DNA of 64,000 nucleotides from Gemmatimonadota bacterium (GCA_007121555.1 SKKH01000110.1:1-64000), one strand, 5' to 3'; counted from the stretch's first letter, positions 50,243-59,324 are shown. The notes: generated from the sequence alone by a model not told the origin. Made by a program: numbers and translations.

Positions 50243-51496
50243 ATGCCCTCGCTCGACCAAATCCGTCAGGCTCGGGAGAGAATCCGAGGCGAAGTGATCC
50301 AGACGCCCTGTCCCCGCACCTTTCTCTTCGAGAACCTGGTGCCCGGGAAACTCCACTTCAAATTCGAGAACCTGCATCGGACCGGATCCTTCAAGGAACG
50401 GGGTGCACTGAACCGGCTCCTGGCGCTTTCCGGGGAGGAGCGGACGCGGGGTGTGGTCACCGCCAGCGCGGGCAACCATGCCCAGGCCGTGGCCTACCAC
50501 GCCCACCGTCTGGGGATTCCGGCCACCGTTCTCATGCCCGAGACCACCCCCCTGGTCAAGGTCAGCAACACCCGCCGGTACGGGGCTGAGGTCATCCTGC
50601 ACGGCCAGCGCTTCAGTCAGGCCATCGAGGAGTCCCGTCGACTCGAGCGGGAGCGGAACCTGGTCATGGTCCATGCCTTCGACGACGAGCAGATCGTGGA
50701 GGGGCAGGGCACGATCGGGCTGGAGATCGCCGAACAGGTGCCCGATGTGGACCTGGTGGTGGTGCCGGTGGGTGGAGGTGGACTCATCTCGGGGATCGCC
50801 GTAGCCATCAAGGCCCTGATCCCCGACGTCCGGGTCGTGGGCGTGGAGGTCGAGGCGGCTCCGTCCGCTCGGCGCTCCCTGGACGAAGGTCGGATCACCG
50901 CGGTCGAAACCGGCGAGACGCTGGCCGACGGCATCGCCGTGAAGTCACCCGGAGAGGTGACGTTCCCCCTGCTCCAGCAATACGTCGACGACATCGTCCT
51001 GGTGGGAGAGGAGGAGGTGGCCCGGGCCATCCTCCTCCTCCTGGAGCGAGAGAAGAGTCTGGTGGAAGGCGCGGGGGCCGCCGGCCTGGCCGCGCTGCTC
51101 GCAGGTCGGATCCCGGTCTCCCGGAACGAGTCGGTGGTGGCCCTTCTCTGCGGGGGGAACATCGACCTCAACATCCTCTCCCGCATCATCGATCGAGGCA
51201 TGGTGGACGACGGTCGTATGGCCCGCTTCGTGGTCACCGTGCGGGATCGGCCCGGTTCGCTGGCTCGCCTCACCCGCCTCGTCGCGGACCAGGGCGCGAA
51301 CGTTCTGGAGATCGCTCATCAGCGGGCCTTCGCCGACATTTCGGTGGGCGATGTGGAGATCGGGATGCACCTGGAGACCCGGGGTCGGGATCATGTCGAG
51401 GAGATCATCCGCCTTCTCCGGGAAGACGGAACCCGCGTGCGAGAAGCAGTGCTCCCGTCCCGAGCCGTGACGAACCGTCGCCCCCGGGGGGTCTGA
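50243..51496 (+). CDS. ilvA: Threonine dehydratase with C-terminal ACT domain
   Basis: A 417-residue PLP enzyme that deaminates threonine (or serine) to a 2-oxo acid. The PLP lysine is Lys51 in ENLHRTGSFKERGALNRLL; the phosphate-binding loop is PVGGGGLISGIAVAI, and VTASAGNHAQAVAY supports the family. An ACT domain (about 330-405: VVTVRDRPGSLARLTRLVAD) usually gives feedback control by amino acids. Length and one ACT domain suit the catabolic/biosynthetic short form. The ACT domain and the start (MPSLDQIRQAR) are clear. Confidence 0.94.
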   Translation: MPSLDQIRQARERIRGEVIQTPCPRTFLFENLVPGKLHFKFENLHRTGSFKERGALNRLLALSGEERTRGVVTASAGNHAQAVAYHAHRLGIPATVLMPETTPLVKVSNTRRYGAEVILHGQRFSQAIEESRRLERERNLVMVHAFDDEQIVEGQGTIGLEIAEQVPDVDLVVVPVGGGGLISGIAVAIKALIPDVRVVGVEVEAAPSARRSLDEGRITAVETGETLADGIAVKSPGEVTFPLLQQYVDDIVLVGEEEVARAILLLLEREKSLVEGAGAAGLAALLAGRIPVSRNESVVALLCGGNIDLNILSRIIDRGMVDDGRMARFVVTVRDRPGSLARLTRLVADQGANVLEIAHQRAFADISVGDVEIGMHLETRGRDHVEEIIRLLREDGTRVREAVLPSRAVTNRRPRGV

Positions 51497-51543
51497 ACAG
51501 CGTTCGGGGGAAGGTATCCGCTGCAGCCCGCCCGCCCGAGGTC

Positions 51544-52467
51544 TCACTTCGACTGATCCCAGGAACGTGGAACGAGCGTCCTGGCCGTCGACTCCACCGT
51601 ATGGAGATGGATGCCCACGGTCTTCCCGACCGGCTCGGCGTATCCTCCACCCATGACCACGGCGACGGGCACGCCTCGATTCCAGCACGCCTCCAGGACA
51701 CTCCGATCCCGGTGGGCCAGACCCTCCCGAGAGACGCGGAGGCGTCCGAGTCGATCTCCGCGATAGGGATCGGCTCCGGCCACATAGAAGAGGAGATCCG
51801 GAAGGGGCCGGGCCAGGGTGGCCTCCAGTGCCTGGCCCACGGCCTCGAGGTAGGGCTCGTCCTCGGTGCCGTCTGGAAGGGGGAGGTCCAGGTCGCTCTC
51901 CTCCTTCCGAAAAGGGAAGTTCCGCTCTCCGTGCACCGACGCGGTGAAGACCCGGGGATCGGAGTGAAAGATGGCCGCGGTGCCGTTTCCCTGGTGGACG
52001 TCCAGGTCCAATACGGCCAGGTGCGCAGCCGATCCCCTCTCCAGATGATCCCTGGCAGCCACCGCCACATCGTTGAAGACACAGAACCCCTGGCCCCGAT
52101 CGGCGAAGGCGTGGTGCGTTCCACCGGCCAGATTCGCGGCGGCGCCGTCTTCCAGGGCCGCCCGTGCCGCGCTCAGGGTGCCTCCGACGGACCGCCGGGA
52201 GCGCTCCACCAGTCCAGGTGACCAGGGAAACCCGATGGCCCGCTGGTCCTGAGCGGAGAGGCGTCCCGACGTCACCGCATCCAGGTACTCGGGAGTGTGG
52301 ACCCTGAGGAGAGTGCGGTCGTCCACGGCCTCCGGTACCTCCAGCTCCGCCCATTCACCTCGGCCAGCGACGCTCACCGCTTCCCGAAGAAGGCGGTACT
52401 TCTTCATGGGAAATCTGTGGCCCGGGGGCAGAGGGAGCACGAAGTGATCGCTGTAGAAGATCTTCAC
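51544..52467 (-). CDS. Histone deacetylase / acetylpolyamine hydrolase-like protein
   Basis: A 307-residue zinc deacetylase-fold enzyme. The start VKIFYSDHFVLPLPPGHRFP is the family opening. Metal-binding motifs are LDLDVHQGNGTAAIF (Asp, His) and VAGADPYRGDRLG (Asp); AGGTHHAFADRGQGFCVFND contains the catalytic His pair. I take the GTG at 52467 as start because upstream sequence is not family-like and lies in the promoter region of the divergent receptor. Such enzymes remove acetyl groups from small molecules or proteins; the substrate is unknown. Confidence 0.9.
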   Translation of the reverse strand: MKIFYSDHFVLPLPPGHRFPMKKYRLLREAVSVAGRGEWAELEVPEAVDDRTLLRVHTPEYLDAVTSGRLSAQDQRAIGFPWSPGLVERSRRSVGGTLSAARAALEDGAAANLAGGTHHAFADRGQGFCVFNDVAVAARDHLERGSAAHLAVLDLDVHQGNGTAAIFHSDPRVFTASVHGERNFPFRKEESDLDLPLPDGTEDEPYLEAVGQALEATLARPLPDLLFYVAGADPYRGDRLGRLRVSREGLAHRDRSVLEACWNRGVPVAVVMGGGYAEPVGKTVGIHLHTVESTARTLVPRSWDQSK

Positions 52468-52772
52468 TCTTGAGGGGCTGTTGAGAATGTCGAGGTGCCA
52501 CCGTTGGGACCGCCCGACCACCGCTTCGCGTCGGTGCGCACTGAATCTCTGACTCACCAGGCGAGCGGCCCATCGTCGCCAAGGACACGGATGTGGCGGG
52601 ATGGGTGATGGAAGGGCATGGCTGTGGACCCTGCAGCCGTGCAGGGGGTTCCAGACCACCGCTTCTTCTTCCCTCCAATCTGAGGGGAAGACTCGTCCTC
52701 CCCCACGGCGACGTTCCCGGGTCGGCGTGGAATCCCGTTCTATCCGTGGATCTTCCGCTCGTGCATGCGCCC
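52468..52772. other. Divergent region between deacetylase and receptor genes
   Basis: A 305-base gap without a gene. It holds the inverted repeat at 52629-52646 and a 12-base direct repeat, GACCACCGCTTC, at 52516 and 52654. I see no good -35/-10 pair. Confidence 0.45.
52629..52646. repeat. Perfect inverted repeat upstream of the third TonB receptor
   Basis: CCCTGCA and TGCAGGG form 7-bp arms around GCCG. It lies 127 bases before the receptor start and 162 bases before the divergent deacetylase start, so it could be a shared operator. Confidence 0.4.
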
Positions 52773-55178
52773 ATGACGCTCCTGGATCTTCCGACGGCTC
52801 CATGGCTCCTGTGCTGGGTCCTCCTCCTGGGAGGCCCCGTCGGGCCCGGATGGGGGGTGACCGCCCAGGCCCCCGAGTCGGGCGGCGTGGAGGGACGGGT
52901 GGCGTCGCAGGAGGGCGCCCTCCTGCGTGGGGTGGTGGTGGAGTTCTGGTTCGAGGACGACCAGAGTCCGCTTCGCACGACGGAGACCGATGACGCAGGC
53001 TACTTTCGGGTGGACCGCCTGCCTCCCGGCGAGTACGAAGTCCGATTCCTTCGCCTGGGGTTCGGGTCGCTGGAACGCTCGGTCCGGGTGGAGGCGGGTG
53101 CGGACCGAGTCCGCATCGATGTAGAGATGGAGGCCGTCGCCATACAGGTGGAGGGCGTCCTGGTGGACGGCGAGCGAAGCCGGCGGAGAGCCCGTTTCGA
53201 GGAGGGAGCCGGGATCACGGTTCGGGAGCTCTCCTCGGAACAGATCCGGGGGGTGCCGGGGCTCGCCGAAGCCGACCCGCTCCGCGCTCTGGAGATCCTT
53301 CCAGGGGTGGTCTCACCCACCGACTTCAGCGCCAGCTTCAACGTGCGTGGGGGATCCGCCGATCAGAATCTGATCCTCCTGGACGGGTTCCCCCTCTTCA
53401 ATCCCTTCCATGTCGGGGGAGTCTTCTCGGTGTTCAACGCCGACATGGTGGACCGGGTCGAACTTGAATCAGGAGGTTTCCCCGCCGAGTTCGGAGGGAG
53501 GGTCTCCTCGGTTCTGCGGGTGGAGACCGACCCTGGATCGGGAACCTTCGAGGTGGACGGGGGCGTCTCCCTCCTGGCGGCCCGGGCGGCGGTGTCCGGC
53601 TCTTTCGGCGAGAGCTTCGAGGAGCGTCTGGGGCTCAGGTCGACCCGGTGGCGGGTATCGGGACGCCGCTCCTACGTGGACCAACTCGCCCGCCCCGTCA
53701 CCGAGCTCCCCTACGTGATTCGGGATCTGCAGGGAATCCTGGATGTCTGGACCCCCGGGGGAGGGCGGTGGACGGTGACCGGCTATTCCGGAAGGGACGT
53801 GCTGGACCTCTCCCGGATCGGGCAGGAGGACTTTCCCCTTCGCATCTTCTGGGACTGGGGGAACGACCTCCTGGGGACCCGGTATCGTCTGCCCTTCGAG
53901 GGTGGGGGAGGGTTGGAGCTTCGGCTCGGAGCCAGTCGCTTCCAGACCGGGCTCACCTTCACCGATTTCGATGACTCGGAGTTTGGCAGCAGCATCGTCC
54001 AGGGGCTGGGTCACGCCAGCGTGAACCGATACCTGGCGCCGGGGTGGCAGGCCAAGGCCGGGGTGGAGGCGGACCGGTATACCTTCGAGAACTTCGCTGC
54101 CTCGGGCGGGACGAACTTCGGTGGAGGCGATGGAGGTGGAATCTCCACCGGCGCCTTCGGGCAGCTGGAGTGGAGGAGTCCGGGTCGGTGGAGCCTTCAG
54201 GGCGGTGTTCGGGTCGACGCATGGTTCCCCGAGGAGGGAGACCGGGTCGTCGTCCCGGGCCCCAGGCTGGCGGTCCGCCGCTTCGTCGGACGAGGCGACG
54301 GGGCGGTGAAGGCCTCGGTGGGGCGCTACTCCCAGTTCGCCCAGTCTCTTCGTGACGAGGAACTCCCCCTGGGGATCGATCTCTGGGTGACGGCCTCGGA
54401 TCTGGTGCCCCATCTGGTTTCGGACCAGATCCAGGTGGGCTACGAGGGCTTTCCCGCCGAGGGATGGTTCGTGGCCGCCGACGGCTACTACCGGAGCTTC
54501 GATGGAGTCATCGCTTCCAACCTCGCCGCCGACCCCAACGACCCCGGAGACGAGACCGTCGACGGGCGGGGCCGGGGCTACGGCGCCGATCTCTTCCTGG
54601 AGCGAACCGAGGGCACCGTCACCGGTTCCCTTTCGCTCTCCTGGCTCCAGGCCGATCGGACCTTCCCCGACTTCATCTCGGGGCGGGAGGACCGTCCCGA
54701 GATCACCTATTCTCCCCTCCACGATCGACGCCTGGATGCGGACCTGGTGCTCCGGGTCCCCCTGCCCCGGGAATGGACCGGGGGGCTTCGTTGGCATGTG
54801 GGGACCGGACTTCCCTACACACGGCCCCTCGCCCAGTACGCCTTCTTCGAAGCGAGGCAGACCCGGGGCGGAAGAAGTCGATGGCAGGGACAGGGCGAGC
54901 AGTTCGGATCGGAGACGGAGGAGGAGCCGGCTCGGGCCGTGGTGCTGGGCCCCAGAAACGGCGAACGCTACCCCACCTACCACCGGATGGACGTCTCCTT
55001 CCGGCGAAGCTTCCGGCCCTCATGGGGCTCGATCACTCCGTACCTGGACATCCTGAACGTATACAACCAGTCCAACGTCCTCTTCTATTTCTACGACTTC
55101 AGCGCCGATCCGCCGACGCGCTCCGGGCTCTCCATGTTCCCGCTGCTCCCCACCTTCGGGGTGGAGGTGAGCTTTTGA
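52773..55178 (+). CDS. TonB-dependent receptor with carboxypeptidase-regulatory-like domain
   Basis: An 801-residue outer-membrane receptor. The signal peptide (about 1-32) is followed by a CarboxypepD_reg-like domain (GGVEGRVASQEGALLRGVVV, AGYFRVDRLPPGEYEVRFLR), then the plug: LRALEILPGVVSPTDFSASF, NVRGGSADQNLILLDGFPLF, VELESGGFPAEFGGRVSSVL. The barrel ends in FGVEVSF, a terminal aromatic as expected. The ATG at 52773 is preferred over an in-frame ATG at 52593, since the first would remove the unmatched 60 residues and gives a signal peptide directly. Its TGA overlaps the next TTG start by four bases. Confidence 0.9.
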   Translation: MTLLDLPTAPWLLCWVLLLGGPVGPGWGVTAQAPESGGVEGRVASQEGALLRGVVVEFWFEDDQSPLRTTETDDAGYFRVDRLPPGEYEVRFLRLGFGSLERSVRVEAGADRVRIDVEMEAVAIQVEGVLVDGERSRRRARFEEGAGITVRELSSEQIRGVPGLAEADPLRALEILPGVVSPTDFSASFNVRGGSADQNLILLDGFPLFNPFHVGGVFSVFNADMVDRVELESGGFPAEFGGRVSSVLRVETDPGSGTFEVDGGVSLLAARAAVSGSFGESFEERLGLRSTRWRVSGRRSYVDQLARPVTELPYVIRDLQGILDVWTPGGGRWTVTGYSGRDVLDLSRIGQEDFPLRIFWDWGNDLLGTRYRLPFEGGGGLELRLGASRFQTGLTFTDFDDSEFGSSIVQGLGHASVNRYLAPGWQAKAGVEADRYTFENFAASGGTNFGGGDGGGISTGAFGQLEWRSPGRWSLQGGVRVDAWFPEEGDRVVVPGPRLAVRRFVGRGDGAVKASVGRYSQFAQSLRDEELPLGIDLWVTASDLVPHLVSDQIQVGYEGFPAEGWFVAADGYYRSFDGVIASNLAADPNDPGDETVDGRGRGYGADLFLERTEGTVTGSLSLSWLQADRTFPDFISGREDRPEITYSPLHDRRLDADLVLRVPLPREWTGGLRWHVGTGLPYTRPLAQYAFFEARQTRGGRSRWQGQGEQFGSETEEEPARAVVLGPRNGERYPTYHRMDVSFRRSFRPSWGSITPYLDILNVYNQSNVLFYFYDFSADPPTRSGLSMFPLLPTFGVEVSF

Positions 55179-56128
55179 AGGGGGGCAGGAAGGTCCAGCG
55201 CAGCGGCCCGTGGAGCGGCCGGCTGGCCCTCCTGGCGATCCTTCTCGCCACTGCCGCGTGCGAGCTCCAGGAGATCACCGTGGCGGTCCCGCAGGAGGTG
55301 CTGGTGGCCGAGGTGTACCTCAGGGTCGAGGAGGACGCCGGTGAGGGGCTGGCCCTCCTCCACTGGTCCGGCGGGACCGATCCCGGAGGCACGAGGGAAG
55401 CTCGGATCGAGGTGACCCGGGACGACGGCGCCAGAGCCACCTTTCAGGAGGTGGCCCCTGAGGAGTGCCACGACCTCCTTCCGGAAGAGGACTTCTTCAC
55501 CGCTTGCTTTCGGCTTCCGCCGGAGGACGGGGAGCTCGTCCGCCCGGGGGCACGTTTCGACCTGGAGGTCTCCCTGCCGGGAGGAGAGTTCCTCGAAGGC
55601 CGCACGATCATCCCCGGCGACTTCGAACTCCTGAGCCCCCGCCCCCAGGGCGGTGCGTGCAGGCTCGCCCCTCGCTCCCTCCTCCCCCTGGAATGGACCC
55701 CCTCGGCGGGGGTGTGGGCCTACGTGCCCGAGGTGGAGCTCAGGGGAATCCGGGCGGCTCTCGAGGAGGAGGGTATCGAGGTGGTGAACGATCCTCTCAT
55801 TCTCCTGGGACTGGCCATCTCCGAGGCGGACACCTCGATCCTCTTCCCCTCCCAGTTCGGGGTCTTCCGACGGTTTTCCGGCGACAGGGAACTCCTGTTG
55901 GCCCTCCAGGGCGGCCTTCCTACCGGGGTGCGTGCCCGGGTCCTGATCTCGGCGCTGGACCGGAACGCCACGAACTGGAGTCGAGGGGGAAGCTTCAACC
56001 CCTCCGGGCAGGTCCGAACCCCCTCCCTCTTCGGCGACGGGACGGGGGTTTTCGCCTCCCTGGTGATCCGTGAACTCGAGGTTGAGGTGGAGGAAGGGGA
56101 AGAGTCGAATCTGCCATCGTGTTCCTGA
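55175..56128 (+). CDS. DUF4249-like lipoprotein partner of the receptor
   Basis: A 317-residue lipoprotein (lipobox TAAC, Cys about 25) starting at a TTG that overlaps the receptor stop by four bases (TTGA). The body is a string of beta-rich domains: VLVAEVYLRVEEDAGEGLAL, ARIEVTRDDGARATFQEVAP, FDLEVSLPGGEFLEGRTIIP, then GVFRRFSGDRELLLALQGGL. Placement directly behind a CarboxypepD-type receptor and the strand order resemble DUF4249 proteins, which sit with such receptors in Bacteroidota (family knowledge). It would be the receptor's outer-membrane-facing partner. Confidence 0.68.
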   Translation: MKGGRKVQRSGPWSGRLALLAILLATAACELQEITVAVPQEVLVAEVYLRVEEDAGEGLALLHWSGGTDPGGTREARIEVTRDDGARATFQEVAPEECHDLLPEEDFFTACFRLPPEDGELVRPGARFDLEVSLPGGEFLEGRTIIPGDFELLSPRPQGGACRLAPRSLLPLEWTPSAGVWAYVPEVELRGIRAALEEEGIEVVNDPLILLGLAISEADTSILFPSQFGVFRRFSGDRELLLALQGGLPTGVRARVLISALDRNATNWSRGGSFNPSGQVRTPSLFGDGTGVFASLVIRELEVEVEEGEESNLPSCS

Positions 56129-56153
56129 TTCCTGATTTCCGAGGAGCCCATCC

Positions 56154-57281
56154 ATGAGCGTACGAGCCGCTGTCATGCCCGGTCCGGGACGACCCATTCG
56201 TCTCCAGACCTTTTCCGATCCGGAGTGTGGGCCCGGGGAGGCCCTCCTCGAGACCCTGGCGAGCGAAGTCTGTGGCACGGACGTGCACCTCTGGCATGGT
56301 CGCCTGGCCGGAGTTCCCTATCCGATCATTCCGGGTCATGTGAGCGTGGGCCGGGTCAGGGAGATGCGAGGAATCTCCACCGATGTGATGGGACACGCCC
56401 TGTCCGTGGGTGACGTCGTGACCTTCCTCGACGTCTTCGGCACCTGTTACCGCTGCTTCCAGTGTCAGGTGGCACGCCAGCCCAACCGTTGTCCGTCCAG
56501 GCGAGTCTACGGGATCACGAGTCCCCTCTCCGAGGGACTCATGGGAGGCTGGTCCGAGGTGATCCACCTCCGGCCCGGAGTCCACCTGCTCCGGGTCCCC
56601 GAGTCGGTGCCCTACCGGCGTCTCATCGGCGGAGGGTGCGGCCTCTTCACCGGTTTCGCCGCCGTGGAGCGGAGCGACCTTGAGATGGGGAGCACGGTCC
56701 TGGTCCAGGGCACCGGGCCGGTGGGGCTCAGCGCCATGGCCTTCGCCCACCTGAGGGGGGCCGGTCGGGTGCTCGCCATCGGTGACCCCGAGGACCGTCT
56801 GGCGCTGGCCTCACTCCTCGGGGCCGACCAGACCTTCTCCCTCGCGGCTACCAGCCGGGAGGAGCGCAGGGAGGCGGTCCTGGAGCTCACCTCGGGTCGG
56901 GGGGCGGACGTGGTCATCGAGGCGGCGGGTCAGCCCTCGGCGGTCGAGGAGGGGCTGAAGCTTCTTCGGGATGGGGGCACCTACGTGGTGGCCGGACACT
57001 ACACCGACACGGGAGGGGTGGAGCTGAACCCCCATAGCGAGCTCAATCGGAAGCATGTGGAGCTTCGGGGTCAGTGGGGCACCGATCTTCGTCACCTGGT
57101 GGGGGCCATCCGGATGCTCGAGCGGTGGGGCGATGCCCTTCCCTTCGAGCGCGTGATCGGGCGGGAGTACGGGCTGGATGAGGTGGAGGAAGCCCTCCGC
57201 GACGTCGAGGCCCTGCGGGTCACGAAGGCCCTGGTGGTGCCGGGAGTCCGGTCGGTGGACGGGCCGCCCTCGTCGGACTGA
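56154..57281 (+). CDS. Zinc-dependent alcohol dehydrogenase (MDR family)
   Basis: A 375-residue NAD(P)-dependent oxidoreductase. The catalytic zinc Cys40 is in EVCGTDVHLWHGR, and His62 follows in IIPGHVSVG, where GHE is more usual; so the third residue is Val63. A structural-zinc cluster with Cys98, 101, 104 and 113 lies in FGTCYRCFQCQVARQPNRCP. The nucleotide-binding motif is VLVQGTGPVGLSAMAFAHLR. The substrate is unknown. It starts 25 bases behind the lipoprotein gene, so it may share its transcript. Confidence 0.9.
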   Translation: MSVRAAVMPGPGRPIRLQTFSDPECGPGEALLETLASEVCGTDVHLWHGRLAGVPYPIIPGHVSVGRVREMRGISTDVMGHALSVGDVVTFLDVFGTCYRCFQCQVARQPNRCPSRRVYGITSPLSEGLMGGWSEVIHLRPGVHLLRVPESVPYRRLIGGGCGLFTGFAAVERSDLEMGSTVLVQGTGPVGLSAMAFAHLRGAGRVLAIGDPEDRLALASLLGADQTFSLAATSREERREAVLELTSGRGADVVIEAAGQPSAVEEGLKLLRDGGTYVVAGHYTDTGGVELNPHSELNRKHVELRGQWGTDLRHLVGAIRMLERWGDALPFERVIGREYGLDEVEEALRDVEALRVTKALVVPGVRSVDGPPSSD

Positions 57282-57310
57282 GCCCTGGGGAGCTGCCGCC
57301 ACCCCCAGCT

Positions 57311-58051
57311 TCAGTCCGGGGTCGGTTCGTCGACGGCCCGGGGCTCGCTCCGGATCGGTTCCCCGTCGTCCTTCACCTTGCCGACCCGGATGCGTCGGGC
57401 CAACTCCTGACCCACGGTCTCCAGCGCCCCGGGGGGCTCCCCCACGCGGACCGAGACCGGGCCGTTGAAGGGAGCCTGCTTCTCAACGGTGAGCAGGACG
57501 CCGGGCAGCAGGCCCCGAGACTCCATGTACCGAAGGCGCTCCGAATCGTCGTCTCGGACCGCCCGGATCCGGACCCGGCTGCCCACATCCACGTCGGCCA
57601 GGGTGGTTCGCTCCGTCGTTTCCACCCGCCCCGCCCGTGTGGGGATGGGGGCGCCGTGTGGATCGTGGCTCGGGTTCTCCAGCGCTACCGCCATGCGGTC
57701 GATGAGGTCGTCGGAGGCGGCGTGCTCCAGCCGTTCCGCCTCCTCATGGACATCGTCCCAGGAGTAGCCGAGGCGTTGGCTGAGGTAGGTCTCCAGGACC
57801 CGGTGGCGCCGGACGATTCTCAACGCTTCTCGTCGTCCTCTGGGAGTCAGGCGAGCTCCCCGGTACCTTTCGTGTTCGACATAGCCCGACCCGGCCAGGC
57901 GCTTCACCATGCCGCTCACCGATCCCGGTTGAACGTCCAGCGCCTGGGCGATGGCGCTGGTGCTGGCTGCACTCCCCTGCTCCTCCAGGGAATAGATGAC
58001 CTTGAGGTAGTCCTCGACCGAACGGGAGAGAGATGGTGGCGTCTCGGACAT
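57311..58051 (-). CDS. DtxR/MntR-family metalloregulator with FeoA-like domain
   Basis: A 246-residue metal-sensing repressor. The N-terminal winged helix reads RSVEDYLKVIYSLEEQGSAA, STSAIAQALDVQPGSVSGMV, KRLAGSGYVEHERYRGARLT; the dimerisation domain has HRVLETYLSQRLGYSWDDVH, EEAERLEHAASDDLIDRMAV. A C-terminal FeoA/SH3-like domain (about 150-220) follows. It probably responds to iron or manganese. It is divergent from the beta-barrel gene, and the CDF exporter at 62.7-63.6 kb is a plausible target (inference). Confidence 0.92.
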   Translation of the reverse strand: MSETPPSLSRSVEDYLKVIYSLEEQGSAASTSAIAQALDVQPGSVSGMVKRLAGSGYVEHERYRGARLTPRGRREALRIVRRHRVLETYLSQRLGYSWDDVHEEAERLEHAASDDLIDRMAVALENPSHDPHGAPIPTRAGRVETTERTTLADVDVGSRVRIRAVRDDDSERLRYMESRGLLPGVLLTVEKQAPFNGPVSVRVGEPPGALETVGQELARRIRVGKVKDDGEPIRSEPRAVDEPTPD

Positions 58052-58188
58052 GGAGGTCGGGTCGACGAGGGAGGGAAGGGTGCTTCGAATCTACCTTCCC
58101 CCCGTCTCAGCGTCGAGTTGCAACCCCGGGACGCATGGGTCCCGCTATCCTCACCTCCCTGATCCTCCTCAATCCCGAGAGTTCCAAC

Positions 58189-58896
58189 ATGATCCGATTC
58201 CCACTTTCGTCCATCCCCGGGTCCTCTATCCTGGGGTCCCTGTCATTGGCATTGACGGCCGGGTTGCTTTCCCTGGCGGCCCAGAACCTCGAAGCCCAGG
58301 TGACCGTCGTCCCGCAGGCCGGGATCTACGCCCCCCTCTCCGACCTGGGTGAGCTTCGGGATGACACCGGGGAGACCCTTCTCGAACTGGGACGACGGGA
58401 GTCCACCCTGGCCTTCGGGGCCACCTTCGAGACCGGGGACCCCGAGTCCAGCGCTGTGGGAGTCCGGGCAGGAATCGGCTTCGCCACCCGCTCCGATGTG
58501 CCGGTTCAGGGCGTGGGATGCGAGGACTGCGCCGCTCGAAGCAGCCTCCTCACCGTCGGGGCCGCACTGGTTCTCCATCCGTTTCCCCGTCTCGCGCTGC
58601 TTCGGCCGTACCTGGTCGCCGGAGGGGGGGTGGCCTACTACGACTTCGACGATGAGGGACTCCGGGAGGAGGGGTGGCAGAACGCCCTTCAGGATCAGGC
58701 CCAGGCCCAGCTCCATCTGGGACTCGGGACCCATCTCTTCCTGGGTCCTCTCCGGCCTCGCATCGAGTTGGGTGCCCACATCTCCCGCTTCAACCCCTCT
58801 GACGAGTCCATCACTCCGCAGGGAGTGACGGGCATAGGGGAGGGTGACCGTCAGGCAAACCTCTTCCTCATGGTGGGGATTCCCTTCGGCGGCTGA
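58189..58896 (+). CDS. Outer-membrane beta-barrel protein
   Basis: A 235-residue exported protein. The signal peptide (about 1-36) ends near LEAQVT. The mature part has amphipathic strands with an OmpA-like barrel pattern: VPQAGIYAPLSDLGELRD, AVGVRAGIGFATRSDV, PYLVAGGGVAYYDFDDEGLR, LGLGTHLFLGPLRPRIELGA and the C-terminal FLMVGIPFGG. A pair CEDC near residue 110 is unusual for such barrels. GAGAG eight bases upstream supports the ATG at 58189. Confidence 0.72.
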   Translation: MIRFPLSSIPGSSILGSLSLALTAGLLSLAAQNLEAQVTVVPQAGIYAPLSDLGELRDDTGETLLELGRRESTLAFGATFETGDPESSAVGVRAGIGFATRSDVPVQGVGCEDCAARSSLLTVGAALVLHPFPRLALLRPYLVAGGGVAYYDFDDEGLREEGWQNALQDQAQAQLHLGLGTHLFLGPLRPRIELGAHISRFNPSDESITPQGVTGIGEGDRQANLFLMVGIPFGG

Positions 58897-58964
58897 ACAA
58901 GAGGAGGACGTCGGCCGAGGTGAGGGTCCACCCGCCAGATGTTTCTGGCCAGGTGGAATTTACC

Positions 58965-58972
58965 TATCTTTG
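58965..58972 (+). promoter_or_regulatory. TAnnTTTG element upstream of the lysine-rich gene
   Basis: TATCTTTG lies in an AT-rich stretch 52 bases ahead of the 59025 start. It matches the TAnnTTTG -7 element of Bacteroidota promoters. The nearby TTGACA/GATAAT pair is only 12 bases apart and so is not a sigma-70 promoter. Use of this element in this organism is inference. Confidence 0.35.
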
Positions 58973-59024
58973 ACATCTTGAAGTTGCGATAATGTACGCT
59001 TGACTCTGACGCTGGGAGGGTGAT

Positions 59025-59258
59025 GTGGACGATTCGGTGGTGGTGGATGCAAAGCGGATCCTCCTGCGGTACGGGGCGCCCATCGCGATCCTGGACAAGA
59101 TCGAAGACACCGAGCGCATTGAACTGGCTCGTCTGGTGAGTCGGACCGAGGTGCCTGACCGGGGATCCCGGCTTCAGGACCTCCTCGTGGAGAGGGGATA
59201 CCTGGATGCCGACTCGGTGACTCCCGTGAAGAAGCGGAAGCGAAAGAAGAAGAAATAG
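59025..59258 (+). CDS. Small protein with poly-lysine tail
   Basis: A 77-residue protein starting at a GTG with GGGAGGG seven bases upstream. The first 60 residues form a small helical unit (VVDAKRILLRYGAPIAILDK, TERIELARLVSRTEV, RLQDLLVERGYLDADSV), ending in KKRKRKKKK. The tail may bind nucleic acid or acidic surfaces. I recognise no family. A terminator-like hairpin follows. Confidence 0.65.
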   Translation: MDDSVVVDAKRILLRYGAPIAILDKIEDTERIELARLVSRTEVPDRGSRLQDLLVERGYLDADSVTPVKKRKRKKKK

Positions 59259-59294
59259 CCTTCCAGTTCCGGGTTTCAGACCCGATGGCAGTTC

Positions 59295-59324
59295 GGGGCG
59301 GTCCTCCACTCGGAGGGCCGCCCC
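59295..59324. terminator. Strong hairpin between convergent genes
   Basis: A 13-bp stem (GGGGCGGTCCTCC with GGAGGGCCGCCCC, one G-T wobble) around the loop ACTC. It lies between the 59025 gene and the convergent nhaC. TTGTT follows on the plus strand; the T-tract is weak, but the stem is very stable and could end transcription from both sides. Confidence 0.6.

Noticed and set aside
52516-52665. 12-base direct repeat GACCACCGCTTC in the deacetylase/receptor gap
   Set aside because: Copies are 138 bases apart with no symmetry, no promoter context and a common base composition; probably coincidence.
58970-58993. TTGACA and GATAAT as a sigma-70 promoter
   Set aside because: The hexamers are only 12 bases apart, too short for a sigma-70 promoter; the TAnnTTTG element is the better candidate.
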